A stretch of 64,000 bases of DNA from Acinetobacter nosocomialis NIPH 2119 (GCF_000368085.1 NZ_KB849239.1:695556-759555); one strand, 5' to 3'. Numbered from the stretch's first letter, positions 54,801 through 63,541 are shown. Notes: generated by a model not told the origin, from the letters alone. Program-made: numbers and translations.

Positions 54801-55856
54801 ATGACTTTAAAATTATTAAAATTATCTTTCTTAGTTACGGCAGCTTTTTCAAGTTATGTTCAAGCTGCTACAAGTGTTAATGATATTCTGAATAAACAAA
54901 TAATTGCTACCAACAGTGAAAATATTAATTCGACAAAGGTAGTTAGTGAACTTTGTATTTTTAGTTGTGATTTATTAAGTACAAACCCTGAAGTGTCTTA
55001 TGGTGGCATGGACGAACTTTATGTTCTTTTACGAGAAAAATATGGTTTAGATTCTAAGCAAAGTTGTAAGTTCTATAAAAGGACAACTGGCAATGTAATA
55101 TTAGATACACAATATAAAATTGCAGCCTTACAGGGAACGCCAAATCCTGATGCCTATTCAGATTCAATTTTTAATAATTTGATATATAAGCAAGGAATAT
55201 ATAGTTCTTCAGATGTAAATGTGGACATTTATTATGATTTAGTTGACATTGCTAGAATCAATAATCCTGAATTAGATGAAAATAGCAAAAACAATCTAGT
55301 AAAAACTTTTCAAATGCGCCATCGTTTTATTGCCAATAGTTGTGGTGAAAAATTTATGATGGCTTATGACAAGTACTTAAATAAAGTTAGTGAGTTAAGA
55401 GAGGCTGAATATATTGAAGCAATTAATAAAAAGAATGCTAAAGAACGGGAAAAAGAGGAATGGGAAGAAGAAATCCGTTTAGCAAAACAAGCAAGAGATC
55501 GAGCCGATGCGGAGAGGGAGGAACAAGCCCGTTTAATTGATGCTAAGAAGCGGGAAAATAGACAAAAAATTAATCTATGCAAAAGTACTAATAATTATAA
55601 GCTATTTATAGAATCCTCTAATGTTGTTAGTGCACGAAATAGTATTAAAGTTGCACAAGACGTTTTAAAAGAAGAAGATAGGTTACAAAGTTTTAGCGGT
55701 GTCACTCGTTTAGATAGGCGTTATGCAGCTGCTCAACGGATCGAGTATGGGCAAAAAACTCTAAATCAAAGCTTTGCCAAGTATAAACAATTGGGTGGAA
55801 GTGCAAGTAGTGTTGCTACTGTGACACCTCTAAATAATCCATGTAAGGGTTTGTGA
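54801..55856 (+). CDS. Exported coiled-coil phage protein
   Basis: A 351-residue protein with a signal peptide (residues 1-22, VQA|AT), a globular part with Cys pairs (ELCIFSCDLLS), an uninterrupted charged coiled coil (~195-260: NKKNAKEREKEEWEEEIRLA and following) and a Ser-rich tail. A signal peptide is unusual for a virion gene; it could act in the host periplasm, in lysis, or as a moron. Followed by a strong terminator. Confidence 0.7.
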   Translation: MTLKLLKLSFLVTAAFSSYVQAATSVNDILNKQIIATNSENINSTKVVSELCIFSCDLLSTNPEVSYGGMDELYVLLREKYGLDSKQSCKFYKRTTGNVILDTQYKIAALQGTPNPDAYSDSIFNNLIYKQGIYSSSDVNVDIYYDLVDIARINNPELDENSKNNLVKTFQMRHRFIANSCGEKFMMAYDKYLNKVSELREAEYIEAINKKNAKEREKEEWEEEIRLAKQARDRADAEREEQARLIDAKKRENRQKINLCKSTNNYKLFIESSNVVSARNSIKVAQDVLKEEDRLQSFSGVTRLDRRYAAAQRIEYGQKTLNQSFAKYKQLGGSASSVATVTPLNNPCKGL

Positions 55857-55882
55857 TTTTTCCAATATGATCAAGAAAAACC

Positions 55883-55911
55883 GCCGTGATAGTTATCACG
55901 GCATTTTTTTT
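55883..55911 (+). terminator. Strong intrinsic terminator
   Basis: GCCGTGATA (55883-55891), loop GT, TATCACGGC, then ATTTTTTTT. 27 bp after the upstream stop. Confidence 0.9.
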
Positions 55912-55930
55912 CATATAACTTGATCTATTC

Positions 55931-55990
55931 TTAACTTAACTTAACTTAACTTAACTTAACTTAACTTAACTTAACTTAACTTAACTTAAC
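55931..55990 (+). repeat. (TTAAC)12 pentanucleotide tandem repeat
   Basis: Twelve uninterrupted TTAAC units, then GTAAC-GTAAG variants. Intergenic, 220 bp upstream of the HicB-like gene and after a terminator. Copy number can vary by slippage and alter promoter spacing. Confidence 0.95.
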
Positions 55991-56209
55991 GTAACGTAAG
56001 TGAAGCAAATAAAATCACAGTATAGAGTTGTAACTCTATAAATCTTTAATTTTGGAATCTTGGGGTTATAAATTTAAAATTAATAATTTCAATAAGTTGA
56101 ATTTTTATTAATAACTATTTGATTTTAAATTTGTTGACAATATTTTTTTTAGAACTATTATTAAAAAAGGTGTCTAAAAATCTGAAATATCATTCAAAAG
56201 GAGTTCTTG

Positions 56210-57151
56210 GTGAAAAACTATACAGTTGCTGTAAAGATTACAGAATCTAAGTCTTTCTTTAAAAAAGATATTTATGAGGCTGCACTTTTTGATAAACCGA
56301 ATATTAATGCTACTGGTTCCAGTTATGACGAGGTGATTAGGAAGGTATATGAGAAGACGCTTGAGTATTTTGATTTTCTAAGTGACCAAGGTCTTGATAT
56401 TCCTGAGCCGACTGAAATTAATTCAGTAACATTTAAAAAACGTGATAAAGATGTTTTTTTTCATGTCATAACAATTGATACATCAATCTATGCGGAAAAG
56501 ACTGAAAAGATTAACGTTACAATTCCCATATCTTTAACACGAAAAATTGATGACTTTCTAAAAGATAAAGTACATAACTCAAATCTTTTCTCCTCTAGAT
56601 CAGATTACATAACCAAATCTTGCCAAAGATATTTACCCTATGCGAATTATCTTGCCTCGCTCTACAATAATGAAGATTTAATAATTGCTCACAGATATCA
56701 CGAAAGTAATACCACGAGAAATTGTCTTAATTTGCTCGACTATTTGAAGCTACCTAATTGTCAAGAAGTAATCTTATTTGCGACTTATCGTACACCTACT
56801 GATGGGTTTAGTAGAGATGACGGGCCTGAAACTAATTTGCCCCTCATGGGAGCAATTGCGAAAGTCCAATTACCAGGATTAAACGAGATTTATATTATTT
56901 TTGATGGACTTTTCCTAACCGCGCAAAGGAAGCCGCGCTACAATGAAGTAAAAGATGTGCTGGATACAGCTTTGGAAACAGATAAAACATCATTTATTCA
57001 ATTATCAGTTCCATTTACTTCACAGTTAGATCCTGTGGAAGCAGTCAAAATATTAAGTGAATTTCCTAGACAGAAATTAACTAAGGAAACTCGACCTACT
57101 TTTTTTAATTTATTAAGTAATCTAACAGAAGAACAATATGTAAATTTTTAA
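56210..57151 (+). CDS. HicB-like antitoxin domain fused to unknown C-terminal domain
   Basis: A 313-residue protein with a GTG start (AGGAG 7 bases upstream; TTG at 56207 is too close). Residues ~1-75 match HicB-like (YEAALFDKPNINATGSSYDE), ~90-130 a ribbon-helix-helix (VTIPISLTRKIDDFLKD, SRSDYITKS). Residues ~145-313 are an unrecognised domain with EVILFATYRTPTDGFSRDDG. HicB antitoxins are ~140 residues. No HicA gene is adjacent. Confidence 0.7.
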   Translation: MKNYTVAVKITESKSFFKKDIYEAALFDKPNINATGSSYDEVIRKVYEKTLEYFDFLSDQGLDIPEPTEINSVTFKKRDKDVFFHVITIDTSIYAEKTEKINVTIPISLTRKIDDFLKDKVHNSNLFSSRSDYITKSCQRYLPYANYLASLYNNEDLIIAHRYHESNTTRNCLNLLDYLKLPNCQEVILFATYRTPTDGFSRDDGPETNLPLMGAIAKVQLPGLNEIYIIFDGLFLTAQRKPRYNEVKDVLDTALETDKTSFIQLSVPFTSQLDPVEAVKILSEFPRQKLTKETRPTFFNLLSNLTEEQYVNF

Positions 57152-57215
57152 CCACAAAAAAGCCTCGCAGTCCGTGGAAAGAAAACGAGGCCTGTCATTG
57201 CATAGGAGCAACAAC

Positions 57216-58115
57216 ATGCGTACTTTAACACAAATTAATGTACCTTTTCATAGTGCTGATTTAGTAATTATTGAATTCAACAATCAGCCATTTACTGCCA
57301 TGCGCCCAATTGTTGAAGGAATGGGCCTCACATGGCAATCACAATATGAAAAGTTAAAACAAAGATTTAGTTCAGTTATCACTGAAATAGTGACAACTGG
57401 AAAAGATGGTAAACAGTACAATATGGTTTGTTTACCTGTTCGTAAGCTTTTTGGATGGTTAATGACTATAAGTCCAAACAAGGTTAATCCCGAAATTCGA
57501 GATACTGTGATCATGTACCAGCAAGAGTGCGACGATGTGCTGTGGGAATACTGGACTAAAGGGCAAGCAATAAACCAACGCTTAACCATTTCTCCAGAAC
57601 AACAAAATGCACTGCACGAGATAGTTGATCGCCGTGCAGGGAGGGATCGAAGCTTAAGAGCTTCAATGTGGATTCGTCATAATCGCCACTTTGGAATTGC
57701 TAAATATAGCCAATTGCTTTCAATCCATTTTGATGAGGCGAAGCAGTATCTTGAGCTCTTGCCGTTACAAGAGCTAGTTCCAGCTGAAACAGATACACTT
57801 AAACGTTTAGAAAAGTTTGTAGATAATCTCGCTGCTCGTTATCCAGCATTAGAAAACCCTCTTGCTTATGACATTGCACAGCAATTAGGTGAGGAGCTAA
57901 AGTATCAATCTCCAAAAGGACCTAAAAACTTTTGGATATCGATTCAAGAAAGCGGAGCAGTTTCTGTACAGCAATATTCACTACACCACACACCAGTTAA
58001 TGTTGTGCAATTGCGTGAACGCTTTAATCAATTGTGGGATTTTCTTCATAAAGATGAGGTGCTTGAACTTGGGAAGGTTTTAAAACGCTTTCCTTTCGAA
58101 CCTGTGAATCGATAA
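57216..58115 (+). CDS. P22-type antirepressor (P22_AR_N domain)
   Basis: A 299-residue protein starting MRTLTQINVPFHS. The N-terminal P22_AR_N domain has FTAMRPIVEGMGLTWQSQYE and VRKLFGWLMTISPNKV; the C-terminal half is helical. Antirepressors disable CI-like repressors. AGGAG is 7 bases before this ATG; just upstream a GCCTCG/CGAGGC hairpin resembles the 37.6-kb hairpins. It lies far from the immunity region, so it may be a second induction switch. Confidence 0.85.
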   Translation: MRTLTQINVPFHSADLVIIEFNNQPFTAMRPIVEGMGLTWQSQYEKLKQRFSSVITEIVTTGKDGKQYNMVCLPVRKLFGWLMTISPNKVNPEIRDTVIMYQQECDDVLWEYWTKGQAINQRLTISPEQQNALHEIVDRRAGRDRSLRASMWIRHNRHFGIAKYSQLLSIHFDEAKQYLELLPLQELVPAETDTLKRLEKFVDNLAARYPALENPLAYDIAQQLGEELKYQSPKGPKNFWISIQESGAVSVQQYSLHHTPVNVVQLRERFNQLWDFLHKDEVLELGKVLKRFPFEPVNR

Positions 58116-58159
58116 GGGCTTATCAAAATATAAAGATGTCTAAATAGGACTCCCCTAAT

Positions 58160-58186
58160 AAAAAGCCAGCTATTAGCTGGCTTTTT
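58160..58186. terminator. Bidirectional intrinsic terminator
   Basis: AAAAAGCCAGCT (58160-58171), loop ATT, AGCTGGCTTTTT (58175-58186). A perfect stem with A- and T-tracts, 45 bp after the antirepressor stop. Confidence 0.9.
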
Positions 58187-58308
58187 AAGTTTACTGACAA
58201 ATATAAAATTCTTAATTTTATTGATATTTCCAATGTAATTGATCATATAGTTCTTGAAAAATATTATTCATAAATGCATAATTCGCGCGCGTTTTAAGGA
58301 TTATGTTA

Positions 58309-59016
58309 ATGACAACAACAGCTTATGATACTCATTTCATGGCTTCCGACATAGCCTTTACAGTAAATCGTACAGAAGTTACTCTAAATATTCCTTTTAG
58401 GAAAGTGAAACGTTTGGGCGATATTGTATTTGGTATGGCTGGATGTTTATTTTGTATGAGAGATTTTAGCGAGGCCCTTATTGATTTTATCTTACAAAAT
58501 AAAACACAATTTGAGCTTCCGAGATCTATACTTGAAAAAACAAATAGTGATTTTATTGCACTAATCTATTTAAGTGGTTCTTGCCTTAAAGTTTCTAAAA
58601 TGGTAAATGACACTGAGTTTACAATAGAAAACATTACTAATGTTCCTACTGTAATTGGATCGGGGAGTTTTCATACTCAGCATATTATTCATGATTGTCC
58701 TAATGCGATAGCTGTTGTCCTAGAAGCTATTAAATACGATCAATATACTGCAGGGGAAGTAAAATATTGCAGTATTAAACGAGAAGAAGTTCATAATTTG
58801 GAAGCGCCTATCATGTCTACAACTCTTAATAATCAAATACAAATGTTGCAAACAGAGATTGCTGAAACAAATCATCTTGTTGGAAATGGCAACACATATC
58901 ACGCTAACACTGAAACATATCACCATGGTGAACCTGTCAAAATTTCTACTGAATTAGGTTTACAAATGTTTCAACATAGTTTAACGAACGTCCGAAATAA
59001 ATTAACTTCTAATTAA
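58309..59016 (+). CDS. Proteasome/HslV-like Ntn-fold phage protein
   Basis: A 235-residue protein. Start at 58309 has AAGGA 8 bases upstream and gives MTTTAYDTHFMASD, so Thr exposed after Met removal can be the nucleophile; ASD at 13-15 and GDIVFGMAGC (~40) match beta-type proteasome and HslV chains (TT..A....AADS, K....G.AG). Residues 165-235 are an added helical tail. Possibly a phage maturation or anti-host protease. No chaperone ATPase is near. Confidence 0.65.
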   Translation: MTTTAYDTHFMASDIAFTVNRTEVTLNIPFRKVKRLGDIVFGMAGCLFCMRDFSEALIDFILQNKTQFELPRSILEKTNSDFIALIYLSGSCLKVSKMVNDTEFTIENITNVPTVIGSGSFHTQHIIHDCPNAIAVVLEAIKYDQYTAGEVKYCSIKREEVHNLEAPIMSTTLNNQIQMLQTEIAETNHLVGNGNTYHANTETYHHGEPVKISTELGLQMFQHSLTNVRNKLTSN

Positions 59017-59029
59017 TTTAAAATAAAAG

Positions 59030-59052
59030 CCTGCAAATGCAGGTTTTTATTT
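59030..59052 (+). terminator. Terminator after the Ntn-fold gene
   Basis: CCTGCA (59030-59035), loop AA, TGCAGG (59038-59043), then TTTTTATTT. Confidence 0.75.
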
Positions 59053-59111
59053 ATAAACAAAATGAAATTTAATGGAACTTATGTAATTTCTAGAAAAAAT
59101 TTACTTACAAG

Positions 59112-59140
59112 ATAACCTCATTAATATGAGGTTATTTTTC
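59112..59140 (+). terminator. Terminator hairpin carrying the next gene's SD
   Basis: ATAACCTCA (59112-59120), loop TTAATA, TGAGGTTAT (59127-59135), TTTTC, ATG at 59141. TGAGG in the 3' arm is the SD. Confidence 0.75.
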
Positions 59141-60082
59141 ATGGGCAGTCTTAATCTAGCAGCTATAACAGCTACTACTCCATACATTAAAAAGATCCAA
59201 TCGGCATTAGAAAAAGCAACAGGCCAAACGATTGTTACACCAGAATTTCGCAAAATTAAGCGCGTTGCTGGTGTTAGCGTTTTACCAGTTGCATTTTTCT
59301 TTTCAGGTGGCGCTACGCTTACACTTTATATTCGTGCATTAGCGGATGTAGTGAAGGCCGAACTGAATGATAAAGTAATTGTTCTATCTGGCGATTTTAG
59401 TGATGACTATAAGCCAACATTTGAAAACGCCGTAAGTTGTGTTGCTAAACTTATCCGTGAAGCACAATCTAAAATCCAAGAACAAAATAAGCGTGAAAAA
59501 GTTAGCTTACCGCCGCGCCGTACTTCTGTAGATCAGAAAATTAAAGAAGTCGAAGAACAAGAGCAAAAGCTTGATGAGGATTTAGCTAAGCAAATAGCTC
59601 ACCGTGACCAGCTTAAGGAACAAATTGAACAAGCAAAGCATCAACTTGGTATAAGTTCGGAGGCTGGTCAATCCGAACTGGGAAAGCCTGAATTTGATAG
59701 TGCGAGTCCAATCAAATCAGTTACAGCAAATATCACACGTGGTAAAGCTGCAATGAACAAAGCCATTATGGAAAAAACCACAGTGCATAGAGCTATGTAT
59801 CGTAATGATTTAGGCTGGGTGGATTTTGAGTATGGCAGTGATAAACAGGGTATTAAGCATATTATCAAGCGCCGTATGGAAAGTGATGGCATGACATATG
59901 ATGAAGTTGTGCATATGCTTGTGGATACTATTGTGCAAACAATCGCTCAAGGTAGTACACAACGGCGTACAGAACGTGGATTATCTACAAGAATAAATAT
60001 TGTATTTAATTCGCATGAAGCGTCATTGATTAAGCGAGAAGGTAGTAATGCATGGCTGCTTACAGCTTTTGAAGTGCATTAA
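59141..60082 (+). CDS. Phage protein with C-terminal BECR-type nuclease-like domain
   Basis: A 313-residue protein. Residues 1-105 form a small folded domain with a hydrophobic hairpin (VLPVAFFFSGGATLTLYIRA); ~110-175 a charged coiled coil; ~215-313 a domain with LGWVDFEYGSDKQGIKHIIK, STRINIVFNSHEASL and closing WLLTAFEVH. The last is the pattern of phage barnase-EndoU-ColicinE5/RelE-like nucleases (PBECR). Catalytic His/Lys (KHIIKRR) is visible. Probably an injected RNase or toxin; virion location is inferred from neighbours. Confidence 0.68.
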   Translation: MGSLNLAAITATTPYIKKIQSALEKATGQTIVTPEFRKIKRVAGVSVLPVAFFFSGGATLTLYIRALADVVKAELNDKVIVLSGDFSDDYKPTFENAVSCVAKLIREAQSKIQEQNKREKVSLPPRRTSVDQKIKEVEEQEQKLDEDLAKQIAHRDQLKEQIEQAKHQLGISSEAGQSELGKPEFDSASPIKSVTANITRGKAAMNKAIMEKTTVHRAMYRNDLGWVDFEYGSDKQGIKHIIKRRMESDGMTYDEVVHMLVDTIVQTIAQGSTQRRTERGLSTRINIVFNSHEASLIKREGSNAWLLTAFEVH

Positions 60083-60084
60083 AA

Positions 60085-60173
60085 AAAGCCCGGTAGTTAG
60101 AGATGGGTTGCGACATCTTCTAACCTACACTTATGACCCTATACGTTCTCGTGTCATAAGTGGAGCGGGCTTT
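60085..60173 (+). ncRNA. Three-way-junction structured RNA element
   Basis: Outer stem AAAGCCCG (60085-60092)/CGGGCTTT (60166-60173). Arm 1: 60093-60105 with 60114-60128 (GTAG/CTAC, TTAGA/TCTAA, GATG/CATC; loop GGTTGCGA). Arm 2: ACTTATGAC (60129-60137)/GTCATAAGT (60153-60161). The three helices leave little unpaired sequence. Type unknown. Confidence 0.55.
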
Positions 60174-60247
60174 GTATATATAATAATCCATGCTTTTCCT
60201 ATTTTCAAATCTGGAACCATTCACGCTTACATAAATACAAAAGCAAT

Positions 60248-60281
60248 ACCCTTAATACAGTTCTTATTAAGGGTGTTTTTT
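60248..60281 (+). terminator. Terminator hairpin carrying the next gene's SD
   Basis: ACCCTTAATA (60248-60257), loop CAGTTCT, TATTAAGGGT (60265-60274), GTTTTTT, ATG at 60282. AAGGG in the 3' arm is the SD. Confidence 0.78.
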
Positions 60282-60638
60282 ATGCAAATTCAAATCGGTA
60301 TTGATATTGTCTTAATTCTTGCATTTTTAGCTTATCTTTCCGTTGTTACTGGATGGAATAGCAAGAATAAAGCTGCGTATATTAAACAATTCCGTCATGT
60401 GCCTATAAGCCTCTTATTTAAAGAAATCAGATATATGTATTTCATAAGTATGGCATGTGTATTGATCACTATTATTCTTGTTGATTGGAGAATCTATAAC
60501 GTTGCTTCATATTTTGATGCATTAAGCGTTTCATTATGGATATTCATAATCTATTTCACCATTTTTTCAACTTATCAGATTGGCACCGCAATACTAGTAA
60601 AGCTTTTGATGATTTTCAGTAATAGAGCAACTTCTTAA
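60282..60638 (+). CDS. Phage membrane protein, three TM
   Basis: A 118-residue protein starting MQIQIGIDIVLILAFLAYLS with two more helices (MYFISMACVLITIILVDW; SLWIFIIYFTIFSTYQIGTA). Size and topology would allow a holin. Longer frames from 60048 run through the structured RNA and are rejected. The next gene starts on its last base. Confidence 0.7.
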   Translation: MQIQIGIDIVLILAFLAYLSVVTGWNSKNKAAYIKQFRHVPISLLFKEIRYMYFISMACVLITIILVDWRIYNVASYFDALSVSLWIFIIYFTIFSTYQIGTAILVKLLMIFSNRATS

Positions 60639-60976
60639 TGATCACATCTAAAACAATTTTAGACATGGTTGAGTACTGGCTTAATCATCCGGTCAATGGG
60701 AAGTATGGTTCTGACTTTGGTGCACCTCTTTATGATTTGCTAATGGCACCTTTAGACTCGAGGGTGGCAGATAGTTTTCTTATTAAGATGAAAAAGGATC
60801 TACCAATATTATCTGAGCTTAACTCTGACCAACTAGCACTGTATTCACAAACCGAAGGATTTGAGACGGTTCATATTCATTTAAGCATCATGAATGTGAA
60901 TATAGATCTTAACCAAGTAGCAGACCGATTGGGTAAATCAGTAACAGGTGAGACATATGACATTAACGCAAGCTGA
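60638..60976 (+). CDS. Phage protein upstream of baseplate gene, unknown
   Basis: A 112-residue acidic protein (GSDFGAPLYDLLMAPLDSRV; ending VTGETYDINAS). Size, position just before baseplate J and the GxDFG pattern are like the gpW/gp25-type baseplate wedge proteins, but the family match is uncertain. Overlaps the next gene by 20 bases. Confidence 0.6.
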   Translation: MITSKTILDMVEYWLNHPVNGKYGSDFGAPLYDLLMAPLDSRVADSFLIKMKKDLPILSELNSDQLALYSQTEGFETVHIHLSIMNVNIDLNQVADRLGKSVTGETYDINAS

Positions 60977-62402
60977 TTTTGAAGCCCAGCTCCAAGCAGC
61001 GATAGATGATTATGAGATTCAGGAACGCTATAAAGCTCAAGATCCCCTTGTCGTTCACCAGCTGCGTTCTATGGCTAGTTTTTTGACTGCATTTGGTCCA
61101 GAAATCGATATTGCTTCAATTGAACCATTTACCAAAACACGTGACCGCTCAATTATTGCAGATGCTACAAATAAAGGCATTTTGCCTATAGGTACGCCGT
61201 GTCAGCACTTAATTGAAATCATCAACCGGTCAACAAATGCTGTGAGCTTAAGTCAAGGGCGAATGATTGAAGATCATAGTGGCGGTAGAGTCTGGCGGCT
61301 TATTCAATCGATTACAGTCAAAGCAGGTGAAACGGCGGAAGTAATAGCAGAACAAAGCGAATACCGTGAAATTAAATATGTTGTACCAGTTACTGAAGGG
61401 TTTCATAAATATCGAATAGATCTTTTAGAGGACCTTTCACTTGCGAATATTTCTGTAAAGCAGGGCAATAACAACTATGTTATTAAGCCTCGGTGGATGA
61501 ATGTTGAACCTGGTGAATATGCTGTAACTGTAACAACTGATAATCTTAGAAGAGTATTTATTGAATTTGGTGACTCTGAGAGAGCAGGTCGTACCCTACA
61601 AGCCAATGAAACTGTGACAATGGGAATCCTTGAGACATATGGTGAAGTAGACGCAACTCGTTTAAAAGACGCTGCTTTACTTGATGTCCTCAGTAATGAT
61701 GAACAACGGGTATCAGTGCGTTTTAAAGCTGGTGGGCTGATAAGACAAGGTGTAGACCCATTATCTGTTTCGGAGTTACGTTTACTATCAAGTTATCCAT
61801 CACTTTATGATGAAGATGCGGTATTTCTCGGTAACTTTGACTATGCTGTCCGTAAGAAGTTTATGAAACGGGCCCAGTTTATTTCTGTGTGGAATGAGAC
61901 GCTTCAAGAACAACATTTTTCAATTACTTACCGTGACATTAATCATTTGAACATTGTAGTGGTCGCAAAGAACCCTGCTGAACAAGCTACCTTAGAACAA
62001 GATATCTGTCGATATATTGGTTTTTGCGATAACTTGTATGAAGGTAAAGTGAATGTACATGAAGTTGTTGAAAAGCCAATTGAAGTAAAAATTAAAGGCT
62101 CATTAGCTTCTGTTCATAATACTGATATGGTTAAAACACAGATTAAAGAGTTACTTGTAGAGCGATACGGGCGTGAATCATTGAGCTCAAGTCGTTGGCT
62201 TGTTAATGGCTTTAATACTCAGGAAATGGGAAAGCTGATTAATGACAATATTGTCGCATTCCAAGACCGGATGAGTGACTTTACCATTATGCTATCAAAT
62301 GAGTTGAATAAGCCTAATGAGTGGGTATATGTGACCAAAGACAGTATCACTGTTGAATTGGAACGTACTGCTGATATTTCGGGGGCAACATGGACCCTAT
62401 AA
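60957..62402 (+). CDS. Baseplate J-like protein
   Basis: A 481-residue baseplate wedge protein. MTLTQADFEAQLQAAIDDYE at the start (AGGTGA 5 bases upstream; ATG at 60948 is less likely), then SMASFLTAFGPEIDIASIEP and FTKTRDRSIIADATNKGILP, the N-terminal pattern of gpJ-like proteins, and a beta-rich C-terminal region. Overlaps the next gene by 13 bases. Indicates a contractile-tail (myovirus-like) particle. Confidence 0.8.
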   Translation: MTLTQADFEAQLQAAIDDYEIQERYKAQDPLVVHQLRSMASFLTAFGPEIDIASIEPFTKTRDRSIIADATNKGILPIGTPCQHLIEIINRSTNAVSLSQGRMIEDHSGGRVWRLIQSITVKAGETAEVIAEQSEYREIKYVVPVTEGFHKYRIDLLEDLSLANISVKQGNNNYVIKPRWMNVEPGEYAVTVTTDNLRRVFIEFGDSERAGRTLQANETVTMGILETYGEVDATRLKDAALLDVLSNDEQRVSVRFKAGGLIRQGVDPLSVSELRLLSSYPSLYDEDAVFLGNFDYAVRKKFMKRAQFISVWNETLQEQHFSITYRDINHLNIVVVAKNPAEQATLEQDICRYIGFCDNLYEGKVNVHEVVEKPIEVKIKGSLASVHNTDMVKTQIKELLVERYGRESLSSSRWLVNGFNTQEMGKLINDNIVAFQDRMSDFTIMLSNELNKPNEWVYVTKDSITVELERTADISGATWTL

Positions 62403-63004
62403 GCTTTACACGGCCACTTGATGAACACTACGTAAGTTCGGGCTTGCAAACCGCACTTGCTAAAGCATTTAAACAAGTATTTGCACAAAACTTTGAGCAG
62501 TCCATACAAGATTTACTGGATTACGGTTGTCCTCATATCGGTAGTAAAACAGTTGTAGAACGGTTTTCTAAACAAAATGGACTTGTTGTATTACGGCGTA
62601 ATAACACCTCTGACACGTTAATGCGAATAATCTACTCCAATTGGAGCAGCATGGGTAATAAAAGAGGATTAGCGTTTTTAGAGTTCGTTTTGCGTATGCT
62701 TTGGGGGAAAGATCATTTTCAGATTATCCGGCTTTGGCACAGCTTGGAAAAGCTAAAAGAATATCCAGCCTATTTGTCTGATTTTGAAAAGCCGAATTAC
62801 TTTTTAACAAGTCGGATTAGAATTGTTCTAGATAAAACTGTTGATGCAAATGAAGTGGTAGAACTGTCACCGATATTACGGCGTTTAGTACCAGCCAATA
62901 TTGTCGTTAAAGTTCATTCGATGGCATTTGATAGAGACTTAGGCTTGACCAGCTTAGCAGCAGCCATAGCAGCGAAGCCTTATGCAGTCTATAACTTCCT
63001 TTAA
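62390..63004 (+). CDS. Tail protein, gpI-like position
   Basis: A 204-residue protein. WDSLEKLKEYP-like helical middle (LWHSLEKLKEYPAYLSDFE) and a C-terminal LRRLVPANIVVKVHSMAF segment, the sort seen in phage tail protein I / P2 gpI relatives. Follows baseplate J directly. Confidence 0.68.
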   Translation: MDPISFTRPLDEHYVSSGLQTALAKAFKQVFAQNFEQSIQDLLDYGCPHIGSKTVVERFSKQNGLVVLRRNNTSDTLMRIIYSNWSSMGNKRGLAFLEFVLRMLWGKDHFQIIRLWHSLEKLKEYPAYLSDFEKPNYFLTSRIRIVLDKTVDANEVVELSPILRRLVPANIVVKVHSMAFDRDLGLTSLAAAIAAKPYAVYNFL

Positions 63005-63051
63005 TTCAATTGGAACTGTTGAGTTAGTGCTCAAATACAAAATGATTTCAT

Positions 63052-63081
63052 AGTCCTGTTCATTAGTTCAGGACTTTTTTA
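63052..63081 (+). terminator. Terminator hairpin carrying the next gene's SD
   Basis: AGTCCTG (63052-63058), ten-base loop, CAGGACT (63069-63075), TTTTTAT, ATG at 63083. AGGA in the 3' arm is the SD. Confidence 0.65.
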
Positions 63082-63082
63082 T

Positions 63083-63541
63083 ATGCAACAAGCTCAAGAC
63101 AATGTTTTAGTAGGAATCGCAGAACCAATCAATGATCAAGGAGAAAACCTATTAATTGATCATTTCTTAGGTTACGCAAACCGTGAATTAAAACCACAAG
63201 AAATTGATAAAGTTGTTAATGGGGAAATGGTTGAAGGCATTACAGCTTATGCTCAGGGCCATTACTATAAGATTTCAGCAAATCCAGAAACTCAGAACGC
63301 AAAAGATTTTGAAATCAGTCTTCATTTTCAGGATGGCCCAATTCCTGAACATGGGGTGAATGGAGTTACTAGTGAAGCATTGTTAAAAGTGCTTATTCAC
63401 CGTACTAAAACTTTAGATGAAAAATTCCCAAGCGAATTCAATAAACAAGCCATTATTTATATGGAAAGTGCGCTAGAAGAATTTAATAAGCGTACAGCAG
63501 AGCGCCGTGCTCGTGGTGTTGAAGGTACACTTCTAAAGTAA
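63083..63541 (+). CDS. Phage protein, unknown
   Basis: A 152-residue acidic protein starting MQQAQDNVLVGIAEPINDQG; C-terminal part is helical (KALIIYMESALEEFNKRTAE-like). Might be a tail or assembly protein. Followed 11 bp later by a 75-residue gene. Confidence 0.65.
   Translation: MQQAQDNVLVGIAEPINDQGENLLIDHFLGYANRELKPQEIDKVVNGEMVEGITAYAQGHYYKISANPETQNAKDFEISLHFQDGPIPEHGVNGVTSEALLKVLIHRTKTLDEKFPSEFNKQAIIYMESALEEFNKRTAERRARGVEGTLLK

Noticed and set aside
55931..55990. Iteron replication origin
   Set aside because: TTAAC units are too short and contiguous for iterons, and no Rep gene is next to them.
60048..60281. N-terminal extension of the three-TM protein
   Set aside because: Would overlap the previous gene, the three-way-junction structure and a terminator; the ATG at 60282 has an SD.
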